This document shows, piece after piece, positions 40,566-49,535 of a DNA stretch of 64,000 bases. Positions within the stretch are counted from its first letter, which is position 1. Each line of letters opens with the position of its first letter. A model generated the notes under the pieces. It was not told the origin of the DNA and did not search any database. It saw nothing but the letters and a program-made list of their open reading frames with translations. A program made the position numbers and the translations under genes. Location: NCBI GenBank assembly GCA_026707735.1, contig JAPOWH010000015.1, positions 29,660-93,659 on the forward strand, written 5' to 3'. Source of the stretch: Gammaproteobacteria bacterium (GTDB lineage Bacteria > Pseudomonadota > Gammaproteobacteria > Pseudomonadales > Azotimanducaceae).

Positions 40566-42395
40566 ATGGATCGAACCACTGTGGTCTCCTATCGCCGCGA
40601 CGGCTGCTCTCGAAAAGCCAAGCGTAGCGTCGTGTTGGCATCCAAGTCGCTGATGTTTTGCTGGCTAGCAATCAGTTGGCAAATTGCCGCATGTGCCGAT
40701 GAAGACGAGCTCTCCAGCGACCTTGCTATTGAAATAGAGCAAACGGCTAATCGAATACTAGAAGCCTCGACTTCAGGCGAAATCGAAAAGGCGTTGCTCA
40801 ATAAGAGCATATATCTGAGAAGGGCCGCCTTGCACCGTCTAGTCGCTTCAGCGGAAACCAACAAGCTTTCGAGTCTCTTCCAGGAGAGCAAAGAACTCGC
40901 CGACGCGAGCATTCGCGACGAGTTGCAGCAAGTATCCCTTCGCAAACTCGCGCTACTCGATCCTTTTCAGTCTTTGGGTCTGGCAGCAGAATTCCCGCCT
41001 CGCCAAGAGAGAGGTTTCATTGAAATCGTCTTTGAGGAATGGGCAGCAACTGATATGCAAGCGGCAATCGAACACGCGCAAGAACTCTCACGCGTCGAGC
41101 GGAGCGCAGCGCTAACAGGCATTGTGCGAACACGACACGATTTGCCTGAGTCCGAACTCCGCGAAATTGGTCGCACCCTCGGCGACGAGCAGCTGGTAAT
41201 GGACATGTTCGCAAGCTCGATGACTGGATTGCCCATAGACGACCATGGCGTTGCCTTGAATGATTTTGTGAGCCGCCATGGTGCGGACGCTATGCTACTC
41301 GGTGAGCCGCAACGGGCGCTATTGTCCCAGATTACCGAATCCTGGGTCGCACAGGGCAATGGAACCGAAGCAGTGGGGGAAATCTTCTCGACACTAGGAA
41401 ATGATGCTAGCCGCATTCTCGTGATCCGCAAGTTGGTCGAATCGATTGTTGAAGAACAACCGCAACTCGCATTCGAACTCGCATCCGTCGCGGGCGAACT
41501 TAGTCGGCGAGTCGGCGTGCGTGTAATGGATCGAGTTATGGAAAATTGGGCGCGCATGGATGGGCTTCGAGCTCTCGCCGCAGCAACTTCTATCGAAGAC
41601 GACGTCGCTCGATCACGCTATCAGAGGATCGTCGTTGGGGAGTGGGCAAATTCCGATCCATCGTCGCTACTAATAATGGTGGATCGTCTCCCTGCGCAAT
41701 TGCGCGAATACGGCCACGTGGAAGGACTAAAGGGCCTTGCTCTTTCAAATCCCCAAGCTGCAGCAGAGTCGCTACCTGAACTGTCAGACGAGAATGCAAA
41801 AAGGTCTATTGCAATGGCAGTCGCTCGCGGCATGGCTGGGCGCGACCTTCGTGCAGGCGTGCATTGGCTCCAGTCTAATGGGGACCCCACTATTGTGGAT
41901 TTCCAGCAAACTCTTTTCTCGATCATGATGAGAGAGGCAGTACGAGTTGGAGATGTGAGACTGGCAATCAACGTAGCGCTTGAACAGCCCGATGTCTTCA
42001 ACGTTGGATCGATAGTAGAGGACGTCGCTGACCTCTATGGTTCGGATAGCGCTCTAAGTGAGTTGCAGCACATTTCTGACCCAGAATTGCGCAGATCTGC
42101 CTATGTTGGGATCGGAAACGCCCTCATCCGGGAAGGCCGGTCATCTCAGGCTATTGAACTTGTTAGCGAACAATCGATGGAGTACCAAGTCTCGTACTTC
42201 TACGGGATAGGAAGCCGATGGGCAGAGTACGAGCCGCATGACTTGTTCGACAAGTTGGACGAGTTGCCCTCCGACGACATCAAGCGGAATCTAAGTGTTT
42301 CTTTGGCAGCAATCAGTGCATCTCAACTCACCAAAGAGCAAAAAGAAGTGCTAAGGAAATTACTCCCTCCGGTCTTTCAACAAATGCTGGACTAG
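40566..42395 (+). CDS. Exported W-repeat helical protein B (tandem paralogue)
   Basis: 609 residues with the same plan as the preceding gene: basic N-terminus (RRDGCSRKAKRSVVLASK), hydrophobic signal (LMFCWLAISWQIAACADE), then helical repeats: EEWAATDMQAAIEHAQELS, MENWARMDGLRALAAATSI, VGEWANSDPSSLLIMVDRLP, SRWAEYEPHDLFDKLDELPS. Matching segments occur in the same order in both proteins, for example (V/I)FEEW near residue 130-160, so they arose by duplication. Starts 7 bases after gene A, either with ATG 40566 or the GTG just before it. Co-transcription is very likely. Function unknown. Confidence 0.72.
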   Translation: MDRTTVVSYRRDGCSRKAKRSVVLASKSLMFCWLAISWQIAACADEDELSSDLAIEIEQTANRILEASTSGEIEKALLNKSIYLRRAALHRLVASAETNKLSSLFQESKELADASIRDELQQVSLRKLALLDPFQSLGLAAEFPPRQERGFIEIVFEEWAATDMQAAIEHAQELSRVERSAALTGIVRTRHDLPESELREIGRTLGDEQLVMDMFASSMTGLPIDDHGVALNDFVSRHGADAMLLGEPQRALLSQITESWVAQGNGTEAVGEIFSTLGNDASRILVIRKLVESIVEEQPQLAFELASVAGELSRRVGVRVMDRVMENWARMDGLRALAAATSIEDDVARSRYQRIVVGEWANSDPSSLLIMVDRLPAQLREYGHVEGLKGLALSNPQAAAESLPELSDENAKRSIAMAVARGMAGRDLRAGVHWLQSNGDPTIVDFQQTLFSIMMREAVRVGDVRLAINVALEQPDVFNVGSIVEDVADLYGSDSALSELQHISDPELRRSAYVGIGNALIREGRSSQAIELVSEQSMEYQVSYFYGIGSRWAEYEPHDLFDKLDELPSDDIKRNLSVSLAAISASQLTKEQKEVLRKLLPPVFQQMLD

Positions 42396-42652
42396 CCAAA
42401 AGGGCGTTGTAGAAGCGGATAGACTGGCTCAGTGGGGTCGCGACCGGCAGGTCAATCCACAATTAGCCAGTTGATACTGTAGGGCGTCGCTTGATTTGAG
42501 AACTGATTCAGCTTCAACATGAGTCAGAACCGAAAGACGCGTCTCCCAAGAAATTATTGAAAAAATGCATGTCGCGTCGTTACAGCGCGCACGCCACTAC
42601 ACCAATTGAGTGCCATTAAAATGATTGGACAATCATCTCGTGCGGTCCTCCA

Positions 42653-43078
42653 ATGACAAGTGATCTGCTCAGATTCGACCATATTCATTTGATCAGTGAA
42701 AATCCAGACGAAGCTGCACGGTGGTATGTTGATGTGCTCGGCGGGGCCATCGAGGCACACTATGAATTGCGCAATGCTCCGCAAATCAACGTTAAGGTCG
42801 GCAGCGCGACTCTGCTCATTCGAGGCAAAAGGCCAGGCGAAACACCGAAAGACCGCTCGCCTATGCAAGAGTTTGAAGACTACTCGAGCCACAATGTCTG
42901 GGGAACAGATCACTTTGGCTTTACCTACCACGGGGATCTTGAAAAGTTCTGTGAGGAGATCAAATCCAAAGGCGCCGAGCTTCTGGTAGAGCCCTGGGAA
43001 TTTAGCCCGGGTTCACTTATCTGCTACCTGAGTGGTCCTGATGGAGTGAGCATCGAACTTGTCCAAGCCAAGCGTTGA
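42653..43078 (+). CDS. VOC/glyoxalase-fold protein
   Basis: 141 residues of the vicinal-oxygen-chelate superfamily. FDHIHLISENPDEAARWYVD is the first beta-alpha-beta module with its metal His; the second half has DHFGFTYHGDLEKFCEEI and YLSGPDGVSIELVQ with the terminal metal Glu (SIEL). Members include glyoxalases, extradiol dioxygenases and fosfomycin enzymes; the substrate is open. ATG 42653 has no clear SD. Confidence 0.85.
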   Translation: MTSDLLRFDHIHLISENPDEAARWYVDVLGGAIEAHYELRNAPQINVKVGSATLLIRGKRPGETPKDRSPMQEFEDYSSHNVWGTDHFGFTYHGDLEKFCEEIKSKGAELLVEPWEFSPGSLICYLSGPDGVSIELVQAKR

Positions 43079-43144
43079 CGAGATGCGTAATGCAATATTC
43101 ACGCCACGTCAACACTTCCACTTCGCACGACGGGCAAGTTTGAC

Positions 43145-43918
43145 GTGAAGGCACCGGATTCGTTTCAGTTTGGCGAGTTTCTATTGGCGATCTTTGGATC
43201 AAAGGAATTCATTGCGGCTGCAATACTCGTAGTGGGATTCGCCGTAGCGCTGGTTGTCCGTATTGTGCTGGTGCGTCTGAGCGATCGCATAGGAGAGCGG
43301 GGCGAAGGTTACTTCAAGAGCTTCGAGCTTGCTTTTCGACGAGCGGGACCCATTGCCTTTTGGACGATCCTCATCGTATCCGTTCTTTGGTCATTCCAAG
43401 TGTTGGAAATCGCGCGCGAATGGGAGTTCTACACATTGATCTCCGACCAAGTGCCACGGATCGTTTTGGCCATAGCCATTGTGCTATTGGCGCACTTTCT
43501 GGGCATTGCCGTGCGCGACATCGTGCGCAGAACGATTCACGACACTCGAATCGCACGCCCATCGGGAACGATTGCTTACATCGTGGTATTGCTGACTGGT
43601 TTGATTGTCGCGTTCCAGCAATTTGGAATCGATATTTCCGTTGTTGGGATAGGGATGCTGGTAGTGGCCGGCGCATTCCTGGTGACTCTAGGACTTTCTT
43701 TTGCAGTCGGCGCTCAACATCACATCGCAAATCTGATCGCTCGGCAGGAATTGACACGCTTGAACGTCGGAGATCGCATTCGGATCGACGATGTGGAAGG
43801 AACCGTGGCAGACATCCAACGTACGCGAGTAATTCTCGTCACCAATGAGGGAACAGCATCCGTTCCAGCCGCACGATTCTCTCAGTCTGTCGCAGAGGTT
43901 CTTTCAGAGACCAAGTAA
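43145..43918 (+). CDS. MscS-like mechanosensitive-channel-family protein
   Basis: 257 residues: four or so membrane helices and a short MscS-type pore and beta domain (VVAGAFLVTLGLSFAVGAQHHIANLIARQEL, then GDRIRIDDVEGTVADIQRTRVILVTNEG given in two parts). The C-terminal MscS cage domain is cut short, so it resembles small-conductance relatives or a transport-associated variant and not full MscS. GTG 43145. Its stop overlaps the ATG of the next gene by one base, linking it to the MgtE pair. Confidence 0.8.
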   Translation: MKAPDSFQFGEFLLAIFGSKEFIAAAILVVGFAVALVVRIVLVRLSDRIGERGEGYFKSFELAFRRAGPIAFWTILIVSVLWSFQVLEIAREWEFYTLISDQVPRIVLAIAIVLLAHFLGIAVRDIVRRTIHDTRIARPSGTIAYIVVLLTGLIVAFQQFGIDISVVGIGMLVVAGAFLVTLGLSFAVGAQHHIANLIARQELTRLNVGDRIRIDDVEGTVADIQRTRVILVTNEGTASVPAARFSQSVAEVLSETK

Positions 43919-44763
43919 TGGCTGGCCAAGTGAGCATAGACCCGTCGACCCTTAATCTTGAGGCGCCTAGTTTGGTGTCACAATTCGCACAAAAGCACCC
44001 AAGTGAATTCGCCCGAGTTCTGTCGCATTGCGACTCTGTCGAGGCCAGAACAATACTTCAGTCGCTTCCACAAGCGTCCGTGATTCCTGTTGCCGCCCAC
44101 CTGACGCAAGACATCGCTCGTGACTTTCTTCAAGAACAGGAACGGGACCAAGTGGTAGCGTGGTTGCACGACGCAACCATGGACGACGCTATGCGTCTTG
44201 TCCAGCGTTTGCCGGCCCAGGAGCGTGCCAAACTCGTCTCACGAATCCCCAATGCGCACAGAAAACGAGTGCTCAACAGGTCCCTTGCATCGGGAAAGGA
44301 CTCCGTGGGAGAAATCGCCGACAAAGACTTTCTTTGGTTTGCAGCATCAACGCGAATTGACCAAGTTCGCGCCGAAATCAAGAAATCTAGCGACCGAGAT
44401 GCCATAGAGTCAGCCATTGTCGTGAATGACGACGATACCGTTGTGGGATTGCTTGACTATGTAAGCTTGACCCAAGCTGCCGACGATGCGCTGGTGCGCA
44501 CCTGCGCTATACACACAACACTCATTCCTATTCACGCTCGACCCCAAGCAGTACTCTACTTGGAGGACTGGCATCGAGTGAACCGCCTTCCTGTAGTCGA
44601 CCACGAATCTATGCCAGTAGGTGTGCTCCGTTGGGGACAGATCGCCGAGATGGAAACTGCGGTCGATGAAACTGAAGCGAAGGATCAAGGCATCTTTTAC
44701 GAAATTCTCGACACTATGATCGAACTAGGTCGAGACATGCTCACGGCACAAGGTAGGCAGTAG
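43918..44763 (+). CDS. MgtE N-domain plus CBS protein, no membrane part
   Basis: 281 residues. Residues 10-135 resemble the MgtE intracellular N domain (helical repeats HPSEFARVLSHCDSVEARTI, RLPAQERAKLVSRIPN); residues 140-250 look like a pair of CBS motifs (ESAIVVNDDDTVVGLLDYVS, VNRLPVVDHESMPVGVLRWG). There are no membrane helices, so it is a soluble version of the MgtE sensor half. It starts one base into the previous stop (TAATG) and full-length MgtE follows 4 bases later, so it may be a regulatory subunit for MgtE. Confidence 0.8.
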   Translation: MAGQVSIDPSTLNLEAPSLVSQFAQKHPSEFARVLSHCDSVEARTILQSLPQASVIPVAAHLTQDIARDFLQEQERDQVVAWLHDATMDDAMRLVQRLPAQERAKLVSRIPNAHRKRVLNRSLASGKDSVGEIADKDFLWFAASTRIDQVRAEIKKSSDRDAIESAIVVNDDDTVVGLLDYVSLTQAADDALVRTCAIHTTLIPIHARPQAVLYLEDWHRVNRLPVVDHESMPVGVLRWGQIAEMETAVDETEAKDQGIFYEILDTMIELGRDMLTAQGRQ

Positions 44764-44767
44764 TTTC

Positions 44768-46078
44768 ATGACACTCGCCACCCTGGCAACGCTACGGCAA
44801 CACTACGTAGAGTTCTTTCCAGCGGAAGCTGGACAGTTTCTGCAATCGTTGTCTGACGATCAGTTAGTCGAAGAGACCTCGGGGCTAGATAGCCGATCGT
44901 TCGAAGACGTGATCGATTTGCTCCCGCCAGTTCAATCGGTTTCGTTGTTTGATAACACCTCAACCGAAATCCAGCAAGAGTTTCTGGTTCATGCCCCGCC
45001 TCGGCTACTTCTAAAGGTGCTCTTGTCGAGCGACGAGGAGCGCCGCGGCAAGTGGCTGGACCCACTTCGCGAATCTGAACGTCAGGAAGTAACGCGATTG
45101 CTCCAATTTCCGCCCAATTCAGTTGCAACGTTCATGGAATCCTCGATAGGAAGCATTCACATGGGCATGACAGTCGATGAAGCGTTGCATCAGATTAGGG
45201 TGGAAGCAGCCGAGGAGCAGGATTCCTTTGCTTTTGTCACCGATGAGAACAACTGCTTTGTGGGTCGTGTGTCAATGCAGGACCTGGCATTGGCAAATGG
45301 AATCACCCCAATCAGGGAACTCATGGACGAAACCGAAATCGCCTTGGCGGTTCGCGTGTCCGATCCCTACGAATCCGTAGCCGAGCTGATAGATGATCGC
45401 GAAATAGATGCGTTGCCGGTTGTCGATGACCAGCAAAGACTGCTAGGTGTTGTCCGTCACGAACAGCTTCGCGACGTTGTGGAGTCTGACGCACAAGCCG
45501 ATCTTCAACGTATGGTTGGCGTTAGCGTAGAGGAACATGCACTGTCATCAGGTACGTTGTCCATACGCCATAGGTTCCCTTGGTTGTTTATCAATCTCTT
45601 CACCGCTTTTCTTGCCGCAGCGGTTGTTGGCCTCTTTGAAAACCTAATCGCACAATTCACAGCGCTTGCCGTCCTGCTGCCGGTGGTAGCGGGACAAAGC
45701 GGCAACGCGGGGTCACAAGCGATGGCTGTTGCCATTCGAGGTCTTGCATTGCGCGAAATAAGCATTCGCCAATGGTTCAAGCTATCCAGCAAAGAACTGT
45801 TTGTCGGCATTGCCAACGGGTTCCTGATAGCTCTTGTATGTGCTGGCGCAGTCTTCCTTTGGAGCGGCCAATCAATTGGCTTGACCATAATCATTGCGCT
45901 TGCCATGGTGATTTCAATGGCTGTTGCAGGGATTGCAGGGGCGCTTGTGCCAATGCTGCTCAGTCGATTTGGTCAAGATCCCGCAACGGCGTCGTCCATT
46001 ATCTTGACGACCATCACTGATGTTGTGGGATTCTTTGTGTTTTTGGGTATTGCGCTGTTGCTGGCAGGCTTGATATAG
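44768..46078 (+). CDS. mgtE: MgtE-type magnesium transporter
   Basis: 436 residues in the standard MgtE layout: cytoplasmic N domain (1-125), CBS pair (about 130-250, EQDSFAFVTDENNCFVGRV, DRE IDALPVVDDQQRLLGVV read without the space), connecting helix, then five membrane helices. Diagnostic pore residues are in ALAVLLPVVAGQSGNAGSQA, the Mg2+-selective PxxxGxxGNxGxQ motif. In known MgtE, low Mg2+ in the cytoplasm opens the gate through the N and CBS domains. Third gene of the operon. Confidence 0.93.
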   Translation: MTLATLATLRQHYVEFFPAEAGQFLQSLSDDQLVEETSGLDSRSFEDVIDLLPPVQSVSLFDNTSTEIQQEFLVHAPPRLLLKVLLSSDEERRGKWLDPLRESERQEVTRLLQFPPNSVATFMESSIGSIHMGMTVDEALHQIRVEAAEEQDSFAFVTDENNCFVGRVSMQDLALANGITPIRELMDETEIALAVRVSDPYESVAELIDDREIDALPVVDDQQRLLGVVRHEQLRDVVESDAQADLQRMVGVSVEEHALSSGTLSIRHRFPWLFINLFTAFLAAAVVGLFENLIAQFTALAVLLPVVAGQSGNAGSQAMAVAIRGLALREISIRQWFKLSSKELFVGIANGFLIALVCAGAVFLWSGQSIGLTIIIALAMVISMAVAGIAGALVPMLLSRFGQDPATASSIILTTITDVVGFFVFLGIALLLAGLI

Positions 46079-46158
46079 CAACAGGGAATTAACGTTGCAT
46101 TGAAATTTCGATTCGGATCACACTAATACGCCGAATGAGATTCTGAACTTTGAAGGGA

Positions 46159-46234
46159 TGGTGGAGCCAGGGGGGATCGAACCCCCGACCTCGACAATGC
46201 CATTGTCGCGCTCTCCCAGCTGAGCTATGGCCCC
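46159..46234 (-). tRNA. tRNA-Ala (anticodon GGC)
   Basis: On the minus strand a 76-base cloverleaf starts GGGGCCATAGCTCAGC and ends TGGCTCCACCA with an encoded CCA. The anticodon loop is ATGGCAT, anticodon GGC. The acceptor has the G3:U70 pair that marks alanine tRNAs. It follows gltX on the same strand, the usual place for a tRNA-Ala in Pseudomonas relatives, and may be co-transcribed. Confidence 0.97.
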
Positions 46235-46291
46235 TAGTTTCTTATCATTCTACCCAACGAATAGACGACTAAATCGGGCCAGGGTTCCCAC

Positions 46292-47776
46292 TCACTCCCG
46301 GCTCAAACCTTGCCATTCCCTATCCAGTATCTTGCGCTGTTTCTTTGATATGCCGCCAAGAGTTTGAATGGCGGAACGCAATCGAACCCGTGTCACATCG
46401 CTTCCCAAGAGCACGAGAGAGTCGAACAATGGCAGCGCAACAGATCTGCCTGCAATGGCCACGAATAGAGGAAATAGAAAGTCGCGAAATTTCAAACTCA
46501 TGGCTTCCGACAGCGTCTTGAGTGCACTGTAAAGTATCTCTCTGTCCCATTCTTCGATGCTCTCGAACCTACGGTCCGCGAAGTCAAGAATCCTAAGACA
46601 GTCTTGTTGCGAAACTGACTTGTGATCGAACTGTTGACTATCCAAGGCACTGCGGTCGCCCAGAATGTAGTCCGCTTGGCGAAAAAGGTCGTCGAATCTT
46701 TCCGAACGTTCCTGAACCAGAGTTAGCAGCGCATCAAGTCGATTTTCACCGAATGCCCAATCGTAGATACGTCGCTTGAGCTCGTCATGGCTCAGCTCGC
46801 GGATGTACAGACCGTTTAGCCAGCTCAATTTCTCCGTATCAAACACGGGTCCCCGCGAAGATAGCCGGTTCGGATCGAATTTGGCATAGAACTCTTCGAG
46901 CGAGAATTTCTCCCTTTCCTCCGGCATTGACCAGCCCATGGTGGCTAGGTAGTTGAGCAGAGCTTCCGGAAGATAACCGCAACGTCGGTAGTAGTTGATG
47001 GACGTCGCATTCCTGCGCTTTGACATCTTGGACTGGTCCACATTGCGCAACAACGGCAAGTGATAGTGTTGCGGCATCTTCCAATCGAAGTACTTGTACA
47101 CGAGCTGGTGCTTGGGGTAGGAACTTATCCACTCTTCGCCTCGGAAAACGTGACTAATTTCCATCAAGTGGTCGTCCACGGTGGAGGCAAAGTGATAGGT
47201 TGGAAATCCATCGGACTTGATGAGCACCTGCATGTCGACTTGGCTCCAGGGGATTTCTATTTCACCTCGCACTCCGTCAGTGAATTGGCACGTCCCTTCA
47301 TCAGGCACCCGAAGACGTATGACGTGCGGGACGCCTTGTTCCAATCTTGCTTCAACTTCCGATTCGCTCAATGAGAGGCAAAGCCCGTCGTATTTGGGTA
47401 CTTTGCCTTCCAGCATTTGCTGCCTGCGTATCTGATCCAGCCGTTCTTTGGTACAAAAGCAATGGAACGCCCCTTCGAGTTTGCATAGTTTCTGAATGTG
47501 CTGCTCGTATGTGGAAATCCTTTCGCTTTGCCTATAGGGTCCCTTTGGGCCGCCAACGATGGGACCTTCGTCCCAATCCAACCCCAACCACCGCAGAGCC
47601 TCGAGAATGGCCGACTCCGATGCATCGCTCGAACGAGCCTTGTCGGTATCTTCAATCCTAAGTATGAATTGGCCGCCGTGTTGGTGAGCAAATGCCCGAT
47701 TGAAAAGCGCGGCATAGGCGCTGCCTAGATGTGGGGCACCTGTGGGAGATGGAGCTAGGCGAGTGCGTACAACCAT
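46292..47776 (-). CDS. gltX: Glutamyl-tRNA synthetase
   Basis: Class I synthetase charging tRNA-Glu. ATP motifs: APSPTGAPHLGSAYAALFN (HIGH-like, here HLGS) and KMSKRRNATS (KMSKR). Also RIEDTDKARSS and FDWKMPQHYHLPLLRN. 494 residues, ATG 47776. The tRNA-Ala gene follows on the same strand. Confidence 0.97.
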   Translation of the reverse strand: MVVRTRLAPSPTGAPHLGSAYAALFNRAFAHQHGGQFILRIEDTDKARSSDASESAILEALRWLGLDWDEGPIVGGPKGPYRQSERISTYEQHIQKLCKLEGAFHCFCTKERLDQIRRQQMLEGKVPKYDGLCLSLSESEVEARLEQGVPHVIRLRVPDEGTCQFTDGVRGEIEIPWSQVDMQVLIKSDGFPTYHFASTVDDHLMEISHVFRGEEWISSYPKHQLVYKYFDWKMPQHYHLPLLRNVDQSKMSKRRNATSINYYRRCGYLPEALLNYLATMGWSMPEEREKFSLEEFYAKFDPNRLSSRGPVFDTEKLSWLNGLYIRELSHDELKRRIYDWAFGENRLDALLTLVQERSERFDDLFRQADYILGDRSALDSQQFDHKSVSQQDCLRILDFADRRFESIEEWDREILYSALKTLSEAMSLKFRDFLFPLFVAIAGRSVALPLFDSLVLLGSDVTRVRLRSAIQTLGGISKKQRKILDREWQGLSRE

Positions 47777-47861
47777 GATTGGAATTCAATCAACAGACAA
47801 AAAGCATACGGTCCCTGGACATGTGCAGGATACTCAAACTATCGCTGATTCCAAATCGAAT

Positions 47862-47879
47862 GCTTCACGTCCGTGAAGC
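47862..47879. repeat. Perfect 8-bp inverted repeat between gltX and lpxC
   Basis: GCTTCACG (47862-47869), TC, CGTGAAGC (47872-47879). It lies between the start of gltX and the end of lpxC, both on the minus strand. No T-run follows on either strand, so a simple intrinsic terminator is not supported; a protein-binding site is the alternative. Confidence 0.55.
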
Positions 47880-47944
47880 CGTTAGAGCTAATACGTACTA
47901 ATTAGTTTGTGGTTGCCTAAAGAAAGCGAGAAACTCTTGATGCT

Positions 47945-48856
47945 CTACATTAGGCGGACTGGACGCGACGCGCTATCAAAATCGTCTACGACGGCACCCT
48001 CCGAGTCGACCACGCTCCACGCCTCAGGTGTTCGCAATACTGCTCGCACCAGACGATTGTTCAAGGCATGACCAGATTTGTATCCCTCAAACTCGCCTAG
48101 TACGGGCATGCCCAACAAATAGAGGTCGCCGATTGCGTCCAGTATCTTGTGTTTCACGAATTCGTCAGGGTAGCGAAGTCCTTCCGGATTCAGGATCTTG
48201 GCATCATCAATGCCCACAGCGTTGTCCAAGCTTGACCCGAGGCACCGGTTCACGGACTGGGCCATTTCGAGCTCACGCACCAACCCAAACGAACGTGCGC
48301 GGCTCACTTCATCCACGTAGGAAGTCTTGGAAAAATCAATCTCGACATACTTGGGGCACCGATTGAATACGGGGTGGTTGTAGACGTATGAATAGCAGAC
48401 TTTGAAACCATCGAATGGACGAAGGGACGCCACCGCGTCCCCCTGAGTAACCGTCACTTCACGTTCAAGCTTCAAATACCTCCGCGGTGCAGAACAGTAT
48501 CGCGTACCGACGGTCTCTATCAGATCAACAAACTGCCCGGCGCTGCCATCCAGAATTGGCACCTCCTCTCCTCCCACATGAACGATTACGTTGTCGATGT
48601 CCATTCCCCAAAGGGCGGACATGAGATGTTCAATGGTGGAGATCTCTACATCGTTGTATGCGATACTAGTGGAGAGGGTAGTGTCTGAGACATGCCACCC
48701 TGAAGCTCGGATGAATGTGTTCGGAAAGTCGTCGCGTACAAATTGGATTCCGAAGTTTGCGGCAGCTGGTCGCAAGGAAACTCTAGCCCGTTTGCCAGTA
48801 TGAACGCCTATTCCGATGGCATTTACGGGCGTTACAATTGTACGTTGCAGCAGCAT
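47945..48856 (-). CDS. lpxC: UDP-3-O-acyl-N-acetylglucosamine deacetylase
   Basis: Zinc deacetylase, the committed step of lipid A synthesis, so the organism makes an outer membrane with LPS. Zinc ligands: His in STIEHLMSALWGMDIDN, then His and Asp in HKILDAIGDLYLLG; catalytic His in KSGHALNNRLVRAVL. 303 residues, usual length. ATG 48856. It stands apart from the fts/mur cluster that hosts lpxC in many gammaproteobacteria. Confidence 0.97.
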   Translation of the reverse strand: MLLQRTIVTPVNAIGIGVHTGKRARVSLRPAAANFGIQFVRDDFPNTFIRASGWHVSDTTLSTSIAYNDVEISTIEHLMSALWGMDIDNVIVHVGGEEVPILDGSAGQFVDLIETVGTRYCSAPRRYLKLEREVTVTQGDAVASLRPFDGFKVCYSYVYNHPVFNRCPKYVEIDFSKTSYVDEVSRARSFGLVRELEMAQSVNRCLGSSLDNAVGIDDAKILNPEGLRYPDEFVKHKILDAIGDLYLLGMPVLGEFEGYKSGHALNNRLVRAVLRTPEAWSVVDSEGAVVDDFDSASRPVRLM

Positions 48857-48985
48857 GCGACCGATACCTTTGTGATTCCGAGCGTACTATAAACGAAAAC
48901 GCCAAGAAAATGAAGAAAAAATGAAGCCTTAATGAATTTTGTCCACTTTACGTATTCATTCTACTCGATTTCTCGGTAAAAGCAA

Positions 48986-49447
48986 TTGTTGGATCGACTT
49001 CGAGAGCTGTTTTCCCAAGGCAACCAAAGCACATTAGAAGCAGACGCTGAATCCACAAGGCAAGAGATAGTGCCTCTTGCAGCAGCAATGATACTACTTG
49101 AGGTGGCATGGGCTGACCACAATCTTGAGCAGCACGAGCTAGATCTCATACGAGATTCCCTGCTGGCACTCTATGGAATTAGCTCCGACAAGGCAAACGC
49201 AATTGTTAGTCGTGCACAACTTGAACACAAGACGAATACCAGCATGTATCCCTTTACGCGCCAGCTCAATGAAAGCTTGTCCATTGAGGAACGAAAAGAG
49301 CTACTAATGCACCTATGGCGTCTGAATGCATTCGACGGTTCGCCGTTCCACTACGAAGAAAGCGTAATTCGGACGACAGCTGAGCTCCTGAACCTCCGAC
49401 ACTCGGAGTTCATTGAAGCCAAATTGAGAGCGCAAGATCCTTCCTAA
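48986..49447 (+). CDS. TerB-family helical protein
   Basis: 153 residues, all helical, with the TerB-like pattern VPLAAAMILLEVAWADHNLEQ...ELDLIRDSL and YEESVIRTTAELL, where acidic residues of two helix pairs bind divalent metal in TerB. Related free-standing TerB proteins are common and mostly uncharacterised; a link with tellurite is not implied. Starts with TTG at 48986 (a second TTG follows directly). Divergent from lpxC. Confidence 0.8.
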   Translation: MLDRLRELFSQGNQSTLEADAESTRQEIVPLAAAMILLEVAWADHNLEQHELDLIRDSLLALYGISSDKANAIVSRAQLEHKTNTSMYPFTRQLNESLSIEERKELLMHLWRLNAFDGSPFHYEESVIRTTAELLNLRHSEFIEAKLRAQDPS

Positions 49448-49535
49448 GGTGGCGGGCGGGCGCTTAGGTAAGCGCCTGTGCTAATGTATTCCGCCCTGTA
49501 AAAGGCATTGACCATCGACTGTGAGGAGGACTGGA

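Noticed and set aside
47862..47879. Inverted repeat before gltX read as an intrinsic terminator
   Set aside because: There is no U-run on either side; recorded only as a repeat.
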